NCBI GenBank assembly: GCA_021825225.1
Contig: JAKAIH010000086.1
Location: 1-8,763, forward strand
Source of the DNA: Pseudomonadota bacterium
GTDB taxonomy: Bacteria > Pseudomonadota > Gammaproteobacteria > Burkholderiales > SG8-39
Direction: 5' to 3'
Length of the DNA: 8,763 nt
Part shown: positions 1 to 6,523 of the stretch, one piece after another
How positions within the stretch are numbered: the first letter of the stretch is position 1
Layout of the letters: each line of letters starts with the position of its first letter
Notes under the pieces: model-generated
Seen by the model: the letters and a program-made list of their open reading frames with translations, nothing else
Told to the model about the DNA's origin: nothing
Databases searched by the model: none
Program-made: the position numbers and the translations under genes

Positions 1-105
1 AGCCTAACCATGTTCGAGAGAATTCCATTGGATCAACTGCTTAACAACATTGGCACCGAAGACATTCAGTCCTTTGACGTTAATCAACTGAATCTATTCG
101 ACTAA
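1..105 (+). CDS. 3' end of an unidentified gene (partial, AT-rich)
   Basis: An open frame enters from the left edge in frame 1 and stops at TAA (103-105), giving 34 residues that end in VNQLNLFD. There is an ATG at 10, but no ribosome binding site can be seen before it, so I read this as the tail of a longer gene rather than a 31-residue gene. The tail is polar and acidic with isolated hydrophobic residues (Leu, Ile, Phe) and holds no motif I recognise. Its base composition (42 G+C of 105, 40%) is far below that of everything to its right, which suggests a different origin. It converges on the ATPase gene, leaving only 31 bp between the two stops, and no hairpin terminator is visible there. 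It could also be chance open sequence, because 34 codons is short. Confidence 0.4.
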   Translation, partial: SLTMFERIPLDQLLNNIGTEDIQSFDVNQLNLFD

Positions 106-136
106 CGTCCGGACACTACTGAAATGGCCTCTAAGC

Positions 137-928
137 CTAATGTTTGCCGTTCAGATTGATCGTCGCAGCCACCGCCGACAGCGCGCGCAGGCCGCGCTCG
201 CCGAGGAAAAAGTTGAGTATGAACGGATGTCGCACCGCGATCGCCTCCCGCAAAGTTCCGTAGACGATGAGCTTTTGCTCGGCCAGCACCGCGATCTTGT
301 CCGACAGCGACACCAGCGTGTCCAGGTCGTGCGTCACCATCACCACCGTCAGGTTGAGCGTTTCATGCAGCGAGCGGATCAGCTTGACGAAGCTCTCGCT
401 GCGGTCCGGGTCGAGGCCGGCGGTCGGTTCGTCCAGAAACACCAGTTCGGGCTCCAGCACCAGAGCGCGCGCCAGCGCAATCCGCTTGATCATGCCGCCG
501 GAGAGATCGGCGGGCATCTTCGCCGCATGGCGGCGTTCGATGTCGACCATGTCGAGCTTGAGCAGCACCATGTCGCGGATGAAATCCTCGTCGAAGGCGC
601 GCAACTCGCGCAGCGGCAGGGCGATGTTGTCGAACACCGACAGCGCACTGTAGAGCGCCCCTTCCTGGAACAACACGCCCCAGCGCTTGCGGATCTTGTG
701 CAGCAGTTGTGCGTTCGATCCGTGCAGCGGGATGCCGAACACTTTGACCGTCCCGCGCGTCGGCCGCTCCAGGCCCAGTATCTGCCGCATCAGCGTGGTC
801 TTGCCGCTGCCCGAGCCGCCCACCAGCGACACGACTTCGCCCGGCATCACCGTGAGGTTCAGGTCCCGATGCACCACGTGATCGCCGAATTGCGTCCACA
901 GGCCGGCGACTTCGATCACCGGTGTCAT
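137..928 (-). CDS. mlaF: MlaF-type lipid ABC transporter ATPase
   Basis: This 263-residue protein is an ABC ATPase of the MlaF/Ttg2A type, which powers phospholipid or other lipid movement between inner and outer membrane together with an MlaE permease. All nucleotide-binding motifs are present in order: Walker A GGSGSGKT (37-44), Q-loop Gln88 in FQEGAL, signature LSGGM (142-146), Walker B LVFLDEP (162-168), D-loop GLDP (171-174) and the switch His200 in VTHD. The Met-for-Gln signature ending (LSGGM) and the FQEGALY string are typical of MCE-linked ATPases. The length is normal for the family. The start ATG (926-928) overlaps the stop of the permease gene as ATGA, which points to translational coupling. 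The frame stays open far upstream, but that extension lies over mlaE in another frame and is not real. The symbol follows family membership; a ttg2A-like paralogue is equally possible. Confidence 0.92.
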   Translation of the reverse strand: MTPVIEVAGLWTQFGDHVVHRDLNLTVMPGEVVSLVGGSGSGKTTLMRQILGLERPTRGTVKVFGIPLHGSNAQLLHKIRKRWGVLFQEGALYSALSVFDNIALPLRELRAFDEDFIRDMVLLKLDMVDIERRHAAKMPADLSGGMIKRIALARALVLEPELVFLDEPTAGLDPDRSESFVKLIRSLHETLNLTVVMVTHDLDTLVSLSDKIAVLAEQKLIVYGTLREAIAVRHPFILNFFLGERGLRALSAVAATINLNGKH

Positions 929-2070
929 AGCAGGGAGATGCCGACGTCGGCAAATATGACCGCGAATATGGCGTCGGCAATGATCACCGCGGTGATCGAG
1001 GTGACCACCGAGTTGGTGGTGCCTATGCCCAGGCTCTCGGTGTTCGGCTGCACGCGCAGGCCGAAGTGGCAGGCGATGAGCGCGATCAGCGCGCCGAACA
1101 CTACGCCCTTGCCCATGGCGAGCGACAGGTTGACCGCCGGTACGGCGGCAGGCAGTCCGGTCATGAAGGAATGCACGCTGATGCCGAGCTGCATGTCGGC
1201 GGAAATGGCGCCGCCGGTCAGCGCGATGCCCGAGGTCCACAGGATCAGCAGCGGCATCGCGATCGCGAGCGCCACGATCTTGGGCAGGATCAGGCGCACC
1301 GTATGCGGAATGCCCATCACCGACAGCGCGTCCAGCTCCTCGGTGACGCGCATCACGCCGAGCTGTGCCGTGATGGCCGAACCGGAGCGCCCCGCGACCA
1401 GCACTGCGGCGATCACCGGGCCGAGTTCGCGAATGATGCCGATGCCGAGGATGTTGATGATGAAAACGTTGGCGCCTACCGATTTCAACTGCTCCGCCGA
1501 GAGGTAGGACAATACGATGCCGATCAGGAATCCCACCAGGGCGGTGATGCCCAGCGCCTGCGTGCCCACGCGGAACAGGCTCGCGGAAATCTCGCGCCAG
1601 GGCCCGCGCAGCGGATGGCGCAGCAGCACCAGGGAATCGAGCAGGATCTGGCCCAGCAGCTGCACGATGCCGCGCAGATGTTCGGCCGTGAGCAGCAGCG
1701 CCGCGCCCAGGGCGCGCACCAGGCGCAGCGGGTCGAACGGCGCGGCGGGCGCGGCCGCCGCCGCGGAGTCGAGATGGGAGAAGAATACTTCGTGGCCCTG
1801 CGCCAGCGCGAGCCGCGCCGGCCGGCGCTTGCCCCAGGCCTGCCAGATCAGCAGCGCGCCGATATGGTCCAGGCGCTGGATGCGCGACAGATTCCAATGG
1901 CTGCCCGGGTCGGTCGAGAACTGCCTGAGCTGCAGCTTGAGCGATCGGGCGCGCGTCTCGAGCGCGCGGATGTCCCATGCGCCCGACAGCTCCACTGCGG
2001 GGGCTCCGTCCGCGGTCCGGGCCTGCCTTACGTCCGGATCGAGAACAGCTGGCGCGGCTGCCTGTTGCAT
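925..2070 (-). CDS. mlaE: MlaE-type lipid ABC permease with N-terminal STAS-like domain
   Basis: This 381-residue inner-membrane permease is the partner of the ATPase that follows it. Residues about 23-100 (AVELSGAWDIRALE onward) resemble an STAS/MlaB-like domain: a strand, helices and a segment with WNLSRIQRLDHIGA. An Ala-rich linker (102-111) follows. From about 135 to the end is the MlaE domain with several hydrophobic helices and the family core RELGPVIAAVLVAGRSGSA (214-232), then the VTEELDALSVMGI segment (242-254). In E. coli MlaB is a separate cytoplasmic STAS protein that binds MlaF; here the equivalent appears fused to the permease, which is known in several proteobacterial MlaE relatives. 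The start ATG is at 2068-2070, with only a weak purine stretch before it. The gene ends in an ATGA overlap with the ATPase gene. No MCE or lipoprotein partner lies in the window. Confidence 0.9.
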   Translation of the reverse strand: MQQAAAPAVLDPDVRQARTADGAPAVELSGAWDIRALETRARSLKLQLRQFSTDPGSHWNLSRIQRLDHIGALLIWQAWGKRRPARLALAQGHEVFFSHLDSAAAAAPAAPFDPLRLVRALGAALLLTAEHLRGIVQLLGQILLDSLVLLRHPLRGPWREISASLFRVGTQALGITALVGFLIGIVLSYLSAEQLKSVGANVFIINILGIGIIRELGPVIAAVLVAGRSGSAITAQLGVMRVTEELDALSVMGIPHTVRLILPKIVALAIAMPLLILWTSGIALTGGAISADMQLGISVHSFMTGLPAAVPAVNLSLAMGKGVVFGALIALIACHFGLRVQPNTESLGIGTTNSVVTSITAVIIADAIFAVIFADVGISLL

Positions 2071-2292
2071 GGTGTCGTTTGTCGTAGCGGCTTTTTACTT
2101 CGCCGCCTGTCCCTGGGCGAGACAGGCAAGCTACCAGCTTTGTCCTGATTTATCAATGCGAGCGCAGGGCGCGGCGCGAAATTACCACCGCAGCGGCCGA
2201 TGTAGTACGATGCCGTTTGCGTGCGGCTGGTCGCGCTGCGCTTGCGCGCAAACCATGCCTGGGCGCCGGACGACAGCCGAGAATAGAAGACC
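2071..2292. promoter_or_regulatory. divergent intergenic region between mlaE and the REC-MBL gene
   Basis: This 222-bp non-coding stretch must hold the promoters of both divergent genes. For mlaE (minus strand) a candidate sigma70 site is TTGATA (complement of 2151-2156) with a 17-bp spacer and TAGCTT (complement of 2128-2133); the -10 match is poor. For the plus-strand gene the best I see is TTACCA (2182-2187), 18 bp, TACGAT (2206-2211), also weak. The purine stretch GAATAGAAGA just before the ATG at 2293 is a modest ribosome binding site. These are visual matches only. Confidence 0.35.
2105..2127. repeat. 7-bp inverted repeat in the mlaE leader region
   Basis: GCCTGTC (2105-2111) and GACAGGC (2121-2127) are perfect reverse complements around a 9-base spacer. 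If the candidate mlaE promoter is right, the repeat sits at the transcription start or in the early 5' leader, where it could be an operator half-site pair or an RNA hairpin. Neither strand has a T run next to it, so it is not an intrinsic terminator. Confidence 0.4.
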
Positions 2293-3510
2293 ATGAAGTT
2301 CCTGATCGTAGACGACGACCCCATCATCCTGCAGCTGATGAAGGCGGTGCTCGAAGAGGGCGGGCACAGCGTGAAGACCTACACCTCCAGCGTGCAGGCG
2401 CTGCGGGAAATCCCGGTCGATCGGCCCGACTGCGTCATCAGCGACGTCATCATGCCGGAAATGGACGGCTTCGAGCTGTGCCGGGAGATCCGCAGCAGGC
2501 CGGATCTGGCTGCAATCAAGATCATCATGTGCTCGTCGAAATCCTACGATTTCGACCGCCGCCGCGCCAAGGAACTCGGCGCCGACGGCTATATCGTCAA
2601 GCCGATCCAGCGCGACACGCTGCCGGGCCTGATCGCGGAGATCCTGTCGGAGAAAGTGACGGTGAGCTACTGGGGGGTGCACGGAACGCTGCCCGTGCCG
2701 GGGGCGGGCGCGCTGCGCTATGGCGGCAATACGCCCTGCGTCAGCGTCGAGATCAACGGTGAGCCGCTGTATGTGTTCGATTGCGGCTCCGGCATCAAGC
2801 AGCTGTCCGATCACCTGGCGGCGACGAAGGTGCAGCGGCTGTCCGCGCGGGTGTTCATCTCGCATACGCACTGGGATCACATCAACACCATCCCCTTTTT
2901 CGGGCCGCTGTACGTGCGCGGCAACCAGATCGAAGTGTTCGGCCCCTACCAGGGCGACCTCACCATAGAGCGCGCGATCGCGGCGCAGATGGAAAGCGTG
3001 TATTTCCCGGTGACCATCCGCGAGTTCGGCGCGCGGCTGGTGTTCCGCGATCTGCGCGAGGAGAGCCTGAATTTCGGCTCGGTGCGGATCGATACGATCC
3101 TGCTCAAACATCCGGGCTATTGCCTCGGTTATCGCCTGAACTGCCATGGCCGCTCGGTCTGCTACATCACCGACAACGAACTCTATCTCTCCAGCGACCC
3201 GCGCTATGACCGCGCTTACGTCGAGCGGCTCGCGAATTTCGTGCGCGGCGCGGACTTGCTCATTACCGACACCACCTATCGCGACCACGAATATGCGAGC
3301 AAGGTCGACTGGGGGCATTCCTGTGTGAGCGAGGTTGCCGATCTCGCGGCGCGGGCGAAGGTGAAGCGGCTGCATCTGTTTCATCACGACCCGGATCAGA
3401 CTGACGACGACATCGACCTGAAGCTGAAGGAGACCAGGGAAGCGCTGGACCGCCTGGGTTCGAACGTCGTGTGCGAAGCGCCGAGCGAGAGATCCAGGCT
3501 GGTGCTCTAG
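2293..3510 (+). CDS. response-regulator receiver fused to MBL-fold metallo-hydrolase
   Basis: This 405-residue protein has two domains. Residues 1-120 are a CheY-like receiver: acidic pocket Asp8/Asp9 in LIVDDDP, phospho-acceptor Asp51 in VISDVIMPEMDG, switch Ser81/Ser82 and Lys103 in VKP. From about 124 to the end is a metallo-beta-lactamase-fold hydrolase of the RNase Z/PhnP-like group. It has GTLPVPG (131-137) and FDCGSGIK (162-169) as leading loops, the metal motif HTHWDH (191-196), His273 in LKHPG, Asp294 in ITDNE, and a late His pair in LFHHDP (363-367). All expected metal ligands seem present, so both halves should be active. Family members cleave phosphodiesters in RNA or cyclic nucleotides; the real substrate cannot be told. 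No histidine kinase is encoded nearby, so the phosphodonor must be elsewhere. The output is enzymatic, with no DNA-binding domain. The start ATG at 2293 fits the canonical receiver N-terminus. Confidence 0.9.
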   Translation: MKFLIVDDDPIILQLMKAVLEEGGHSVKTYTSSVQALREIPVDRPDCVISDVIMPEMDGFELCREIRSRPDLAAIKIIMCSSKSYDFDRRRAKELGADGYIVKPIQRDTLPGLIAEILSEKVTVSYWGVHGTLPVPGAGALRYGGNTPCVSVEINGEPLYVFDCGSGIKQLSDHLAATKVQRLSARVFISHTHWDHINTIPFFGPLYVRGNQIEVFGPYQGDLTIERAIAAQMESVYFPVTIREFGARLVFRDLREESLNFGSVRIDTILLKHPGYCLGYRLNCHGRSVCYITDNELYLSSDPRYDRAYVERLANFVRGADLLITDTTYRDHEYASKVDWGHSCVSEVADLAARAKVKRLHLFHHDPDQTDDDIDLKLKETREALDRLGSNVVCEAPSERSRLVL

Positions 3511-3557
3511 GCCGGCACACGCCTGCCACGCAGCGCGTAGCAGGCGAAGCTGCGGCC
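3510..3557 (+). other. nested inverted repeats after the REC-MBL gene
   Basis: Two nested stems lie between the REC-MBL stop and the tRNA: an outer GGCCG (3510-3514) with CGGCC (3553-3557), and an inner CGCCTGC (3520-3526) with GCAGGCG (3540-3546). The following bases are GATTTCGTAT, not a proper U tract, so at best this is an imperfect terminator or an mRNA 3'-end stabiliser for the REC-MBL transcript. Confidence 0.3.
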
Positions 3558-3564
3558 GATTTCG

Positions 3565-3572
3565 TATAGAAT
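3565..3572 (+). promoter_or_regulatory. candidate -10 element for the tRNA
   Basis: TATAGAAT lies about 11-18 bases before the first base of the tRNA and contains the near-consensus hexamer TAGAAT. A GC-rich stretch (GCGCCTCTC) follows, as is common at stable-RNA promoters. No convincing -35 hexamer is seen at 16-18 bp upstream. Confidence 0.35.
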
Positions 3573-3582
3573 TGCGCCTCTC

Positions 3583-3658
<76 letters not shown>

Positions 3659-3734
3659 AGAAATCACGCGCTTGCGCACCAGACGCAACTTGCTGTCCCG
3701 GCGCACGCCAGCCCGGGATGCCGCAATAGTTCGT

Positions 3735-3769
3735 GGCAGCATGCGGGCGAGCCCTTCGCCATGCTTGCC
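3735..3769 (+). other. bulged hairpin in the spacer after the tRNA
   Basis: Within the 236-bp non-coding spacer 3659-3894, GGC + AGCAT (3735-3742) pairs with ATGCT + T + GCC (3761-3769), and GGCGA (3746-3750) pairs with TCGCC (3756-3760) around a 5-base loop GCCCT, with a GCG bulge on the left arm. This makes 13 base pairs in total. No U tract follows. A second, weaker inverted repeat TCCCGG/CCGGGA lies at 3696-3718. These may be processing structures of the tRNA transcript or chance pairing in GC-rich DNA. Confidence 0.3.
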
Positions 3770-3894
3770 CAATCGTCGCGGATCGCTGAGGTGCGCGGCG
3801 GGCGTTGGCAATGGCGCAGCGGCAGGACTAAACTGCGGTGTGTGATCCGGCCTTGGCGTCGGTCGCCATCGCGGATTTTATGTGAGGGGCTGGC

Positions 3895-4197
3895 ATGCGT
3901 AACCTTCAGCTGATCGCCGCCTTGATCCTTGCCGCCGCGGCATCCCGGGTGCCGGCCCGGGACGTTTCCGTGGAGCAGAGCGCAGTGCAGTATGCGCGGC
4001 AGGAATACCGACAGGCCGAGGCCGAGCATAAGGCCGATGTGGAGCAAATGGAGCGCACCAGGAAAGCCCTGGAGCCGCTCAAGAAGCAGTTCGAGGAAGA
4101 GCAGAAAAGAGCGAGCCTGTCGGAGCAGAAGAAGCAGCAGGCCAAGGCGAGATTGGGCAAGGCCGAGGAAGCGCTGGACCGGGCCTGGAAGCAATGA
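3895..4197 (+). CDS. small exported coiled-coil protein, unrecognised
   Basis: This 100-residue protein starts with a short signal peptide: Arg2, a hydrophobic core LQLIAALILAAAAS (4-17), then a likely signal peptidase I site after VPA (19-21). The mature 79 residues are almost wholly charged helix (QYARQEYRQAEAEHKADVEQ, KKQFEEEQKRASLSEQKKQQ), as expected for a periplasmic coiled coil. There is no cysteine and no lipobox. A good ribosome binding site (GAGGGG) lies about 5 bases before the ATG. The gene after it begins 29 bp downstream and codes for a small membrane protein, so the two probably form one transcript. I do not recognise the family; general resemblance to other periplasmic helical proteins comes from composition alone. 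An antisense open frame over the same DNA (Leu-rich) is a mirror of the Glu/Gln/Lys codons and is not a gene. Confidence 0.7.
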   Translation: MRNLQLIAALILAAAASRVPARDVSVEQSAVQYARQEYRQAEAEHKADVEQMERTRKALEPLKKQFEEEQKRASLSEQKKQQAKARLGKAEEALDRAWKQ

Positions 4198-4226
4198 TCT
4201 CGCGATACATCTAGAGGATCAGCCGA

Positions 4227-4433
4227 ATGGCAGACGACAGGCGCGAAGTGGTTGTAACCGACATCAAGATTCCGTTCTGGTCGATGGTGGTGCTGATGGT
4301 CAAGTGGGCCATCGCTGCAATTCCGGCGGTTATCATTCTTATGCTCATCGCGGCAGCCGTTTCGGTGCTGTTGGGCATGATTCCCGGAGGCGGCTGGCAC
4401 CACTATTGGGGCATGAGTCGCAGCTGGTCGTAG
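4227..4433 (+). CDS. small single-span membrane protein, unrecognised
   Basis: This 68-residue protein has a short charged N-terminus (MADDRREVVVTDIKIPF, 1-17) followed by a long hydrophobic stretch from about 18 to 52 (MVVLMVKWAIAAIPAVIILM then LIAAAVSVLLGMIP). That is long enough for one, or a tight pair of, membrane helices. It ends in a Gly/Trp/His-rich tail (GGGWHHYWGMSRSWS). The ATG is preceded by a clear GAGGA at about 8 bases. It lies 29 bp after the exported coiled-coil gene, so joint expression is likely and a membrane partner role is possible, though this is inference. I know no family for it. Small size leaves some doubt that it is real, but the ribosome binding site, hydrophobic pattern and operon spacing all support it. 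Confidence 0.65.
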   Translation: MADDRREVVVTDIKIPFWSMVVLMVKWAIAAIPAVIILMLIAAAVSVLLGMIPGGGWHHYWGMSRSWS

Positions 4434-4487
4434 GCGGCGCGCCCGACGGCGCTCGTTGCGCATGGCTACTTGAAGCTTGAACGAAAC

Positions 4488-4868
4488 ATGATCAAAAGCA
4501 TGGACCACCTGGTGCTGACCACGCGCGACGCGGAAAAGTGCATCGATTTCTACACGCGTGTGCTGGGGATGAAGCTGGAAAGCTTCGGCGAGGGGCGCCG
4601 CGCGCTGCGCTTCGGCGAACAAAAGATCAACATTCACGACAAGGGCACCGTCACCGACGGCTACGCCGCGTATCCGACGCCGGGCTCGCTCGACATCTGC
4701 TTTCTCGCCGACCGGCCGCTGGATGAGGTGATCGCGCAGCTGCGCGCGGCCGATATTCCGATCGAACTCGGGCCGGTGGCGCGCACCGGCGCGCGCTTCG
4801 CGCTGCGCTCGGTCTATGTGCGCGATCCGGATCGAAACCTGATCGAGATTTCCGAGCCGGCACGGTAG
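4488..4868 (+). CDS. VOC (glyoxalase/bleomycin-resistance fold) family protein
   Basis: This is a 126-residue single-unit VOC protein. It opens with MIKSMDHLVLTTRD, the usual first strand with metal-ligand candidate His7, then CIDFYTRVLGMKL (18-30), FGEQKINIHDKG (42-53, candidate ligand His50), PGSLDICFLAD (65-75), GPVARTGA (95-102) and the closing RDPDRNLIEIS (112-122) with ligand candidate Glu120. This pattern matches the small VOC group often labelled virulence protein or glyoxalase-like, whose substrates are mostly unknown, so no reaction is assigned. The frame stays open back to a TTG at 4470, but the ATG at 4488 matches the conserved N-terminus better; the ribosome binding site is weak in both cases. 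It ends 13 bp before the methyltransferase ATG, so the two are likely co-transcribed. Confidence 0.88.
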   Translation: MIKSMDHLVLTTRDAEKCIDFYTRVLGMKLESFGEGRRALRFGEQKINIHDKGTVTDGYAAYPTPGSLDICFLADRPLDEVIAQLRAADIPIELGPVARTGARFALRSVYVRDPDRNLIEISEPAR

Positions 4869-4881
4869 TGCACAGGCGGTG

Positions 4882-5442
4882 ATGCAACTGCGGCAGCATG
4901 AGCAGCTCGCGCCCTCGGCCTGGGTGTGCCGCTTCGCGCGCCTGATCGCGCCAGGCGGCGCGGTGCTCGACCTGGCCTGCGGGCAGGGGCGGCACGCGCG
5001 CTACCTGGCCAGCCTGGGTTACGAAGTGGAGGCGGTCGACCGCGACCGCGCATCCCTGGACGCGCTCACCGGGATTGCGCGCGTCAGGACCCGTTGCGCC
5101 GACCTGGAGGGCGCACCCTGGCCGTACGAGGCCGGGCGCTTCGACGGCATTGTCGTCAGCAATTACCTGCACCGGCCGCTGGTGCCGGACCTGCTGGCGG
5201 CCCTGCGCCCGCAGGGTGTTTTGATTTATGAAACCTTCGCGCTGGGAAACGAAAAGCTCGGGCGCCCGTCTAACCCGGAGTTTCTGTTGCGTCCGCACGA
5301 ACTGCTGCAATGGGTGCAGGGCCGCATGCAGGTGCTTGCTTTTGAACAAGGCCAGGTCGAGCTGCCCAAGCCGGCGGTGATCCAGCGCATTTGCGCGGTC
5401 GACCGCGGGATCGAGAGCTGCGGGCTGGATTTGTTGCGCTAG
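4882..5442 (+). CDS. class I SAM-dependent methyltransferase
   Basis: This protein of 186 residues has a Rossmann-type methyltransferase fold. Motif I is VLDLACGQGRHARYLA (about residues 28-43), with the acidic end of strand 2 in VEAVDRDR (48-55), a CADLEGAPWP segment for the adenine side, and FDGIVVSNYLHRPL as the motif IV region. The later ETFALGNEKLG and PSNPEFLLRPHELL stretches mark a small methyltransferase group related to TehB-like enzymes. The substrate is unknown. The start is uncertain: ATG 4882 and a GTG directly before it (4879) are both in frame, and the AGGCGG stretch at 4874-4879 is too close to either for ideal spacing. The gene sits 13 bp after the VOC gene and 91 bp before dapA. 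It is short but complete for this group. Confidence 0.88.
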   Translation: MQLRQHEQLAPSAWVCRFARLIAPGGAVLDLACGQGRHARYLASLGYEVEAVDRDRASLDALTGIARVRTRCADLEGAPWPYEAGRFDGIVVSNYLHRPLVPDLLAALRPQGVLIYETFALGNEKLGRPSNPEFLLRPHELLQWVQGRMQVLAFEQGQVELPKPAVIQRICAVDRGIESCGLDLLR

Positions 5443-5499
5443 AGGCTGATTTGTACTGCCACGGGGTATTTATCTGTCCCGACGGCGGGCGTAATGCGT

Positions 5500-5505
5500 T
5501 AAAAT
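5500..5505 (+). promoter_or_regulatory. candidate -10 box upstream of dapA
   Basis: TAAAAT (5 of 6 to TATAAT) lies in the AT-rich stretch GCGTTAAAATTAAACATTTT, the most AT-rich patch of the right half, 28 bases before the dapA ATG. No good -35 hexamer is seen at the right distance. This suggests that dapA has its own promoter rather than depending only on read-through from the methyltransferase gene. Confidence 0.4.
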
Positions 5506-5533
5506 TAAACATTTTCCTCACGGGACTGCGTTT

Positions 5534-6433
5534 ATGTTGACCGGAAGCCTGGTTGCCATTGTCACGCCCATGCTCGAAGACGGGTCGCTGGACATCGGCC
5601 GCTTCAAGAGCCTCATCGACTGGCACATCGCCGAAGGCACTCGGGGCATTGTCGTAGTCGGCACCACGGGCGAATCGCCCACGGTGAATTTCGACGAGCA
5701 CAAGGAACTGATCCGCATCGCGGTCGTGCATGCCGCCGGGCGCGTGCCCGTCATCGCCGGCACCGGTGCCAATTCGACTGCCGAGGCGATCGAATTGTCG
5801 GAATCCGCCAAGCACTCAGGCGCCCAATTCAGCCTGTCGGTCGTGCCCTATTACAACAAGCCCACGCAGGAGGGCATGTACCGGCATTTCCGCGCCATCG
5901 CCGAGGCGGTCGATCTGCCGCTGATTCTTTACAACGTTCCCGGACGCACCGTCGCCGACCTGCAAAACGACACGGTGCTGCGCCTGGCGCAGGTCCCCAA
6001 CATCATCGGCATCAAGGATGCCACCGCGAGCCTGGAGCGCGGCAGCGATCTGCTGCGGCGCGCGCCCAAGGGGTTCGCGATCTACAGCGGGGAGGATGCT
6101 ACGGGCCTGCCGCTGATGCTGATGGGCGGCCAGGGCGTGATCTCGGTCACTGCCAATGTCGCGCCGCGGCTGATGCAGGAGATGTGCGCCGCGGCCCTGG
6201 CCGGCGATATCGCGCGGGCACGCGCCGCCAACGATCGCCTGCTCGGCCTGCATACCAAGTTGTTCGTCGAAGGCAATCCGGTTCCGGTCAAGTGGGCGCT
6301 GCTGCAGATGGGATTGATCGAGTCCGGCATCCGCCTGCCGCTGGTGCCGCTGTCGGCGAATTTTCATGAAACAGTCAGGGAAGCCATGCGCCAGGCCGGC
6401 ATACAGCTCAAACACGGCCAGCGCCTGGAGTAG
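5534..6433 (+). CDS. dapA: 4-hydroxy-tetrahydrodipicolinate synthase
   Basis: DapA condenses pyruvate with aspartate semialdehyde in the first committed step of lysine and diaminopimelate synthesis; it acts in the cytoplasm, usually as a tetramer. The 299-residue length is normal. Catalytic residues fall at the same numbers as in the E. coli enzyme: Thr44/Thr45 in GTTGES, Tyr107 in [12 protein letters not shown], Tyr133 in LYNVPGRT with Arg138, and the Schiff-base Lys161 in GIKDAT. The Gly-Glu-Asp loop YSGEDA (184-189) is also present. The segment before the PYYN motif reads AQFSLSV, slightly unusual but conservative. The start ATG at 5534 fits the canonical N-terminus ([12 protein letters not shown]); the ribosome binding site is weak (ACGGGA). 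It has 91 bp of its own leader and is followed by bamC after 94 bp, an arrangement typical of betaproteobacteria. Confidence 0.98.
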   Translation: MLTGSLVAIVTPMLEDGSLDIGRFKSLIDWHIAEGTRGIVVVGTTGESPTVNFDEHKELIRIAVVHAAGRVPVIAGTGANSTAEAIELSESAKHSGAQFSLSVVPYYNKPTQEGMYRHFRAIAEAVDLPLILYNVPGRTVADLQNDTVLRLAQVPNIIGIKDATASLERGSDLLRRAPKGFAIYSGEDATGLPLMLMGGQGVISVTANVAPRLMQEMCAAALAGDIARARAANDRLLGLHTKLFVEGNPVPVKWALLQMGLIESGIRLPLVPLSANFHETVREAMRQAGIQLKHGQRLE

Positions 6434-6439
6434 GGAACA

Positions 6440-6523
6440 AGTCGAGGGGAAATGTCCGCTCGTGCTCCCCTAAATCACGCGCCTGGGGGCAATTGCGTCA
6501 GTCGCTATTAGTCGAGGGTAATG
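6440..6523 (+). repeat. imperfect direct repeat in the dapA-bamC spacer
   Basis: AGTCGAGGGGAAATG (6440-6454) recurs as AGTCGAGGGTAATG (6510-6523), the second copy providing the likely bamC ribosome binding site (GAGGG, 9 bases before ATG 6528). The same spacer can form competing hairpins: AGGGGA (6445-6450) with TCCCCT (6466-6471), or the CCCC at 6467-6470 with the G run at 6485-6489. The first copy also begins a 19-codon open frame (ATG 6452 to TAG 6511). No T tract is present, so this is not a simple terminator. Confidence 0.45.

Noticed and set aside
140..1507. Plus-strand 455-codon open frame over the Mla genes
   Set aside because: It lies antisense to mlaF and mlaE, whose motifs are complete; the His/Arg/Gln-rich translation is the usual mirror of GC-rich codons.
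929..1978. Upstream extension of the ATPase frame to 613 residues
   Set aside because: The extra part is an Arg/Ala-rich shadow of mlaE in another frame; the ATPase starts at the ATGA overlap.
2182..3387. Minus-strand 401-codon open frame
   Set aside because: It is the antisense image of the REC-MBL gene and shows no domain or ribosome binding site.
3853..3881. TTGGCG-17-TTTTAT as promoter of the exported coiled-coil gene
   Set aside because: Transcription would start inside or after the ribosome binding site, so it cannot serve this gene well.
3664..4194. Minus-strand Leu-rich frame resembling a membrane protein
   Set aside because: Leu runs arise from the complement of the Glu/Gln/Lys codons of the exported coiled-coil gene, which has a signal peptide and ribosome binding site.
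5443..5533. Lysine riboswitch before dapA
   Set aside because: The 91-bp spacer is too short for the roughly 170-base lysine aptamer and shows no matching structure.
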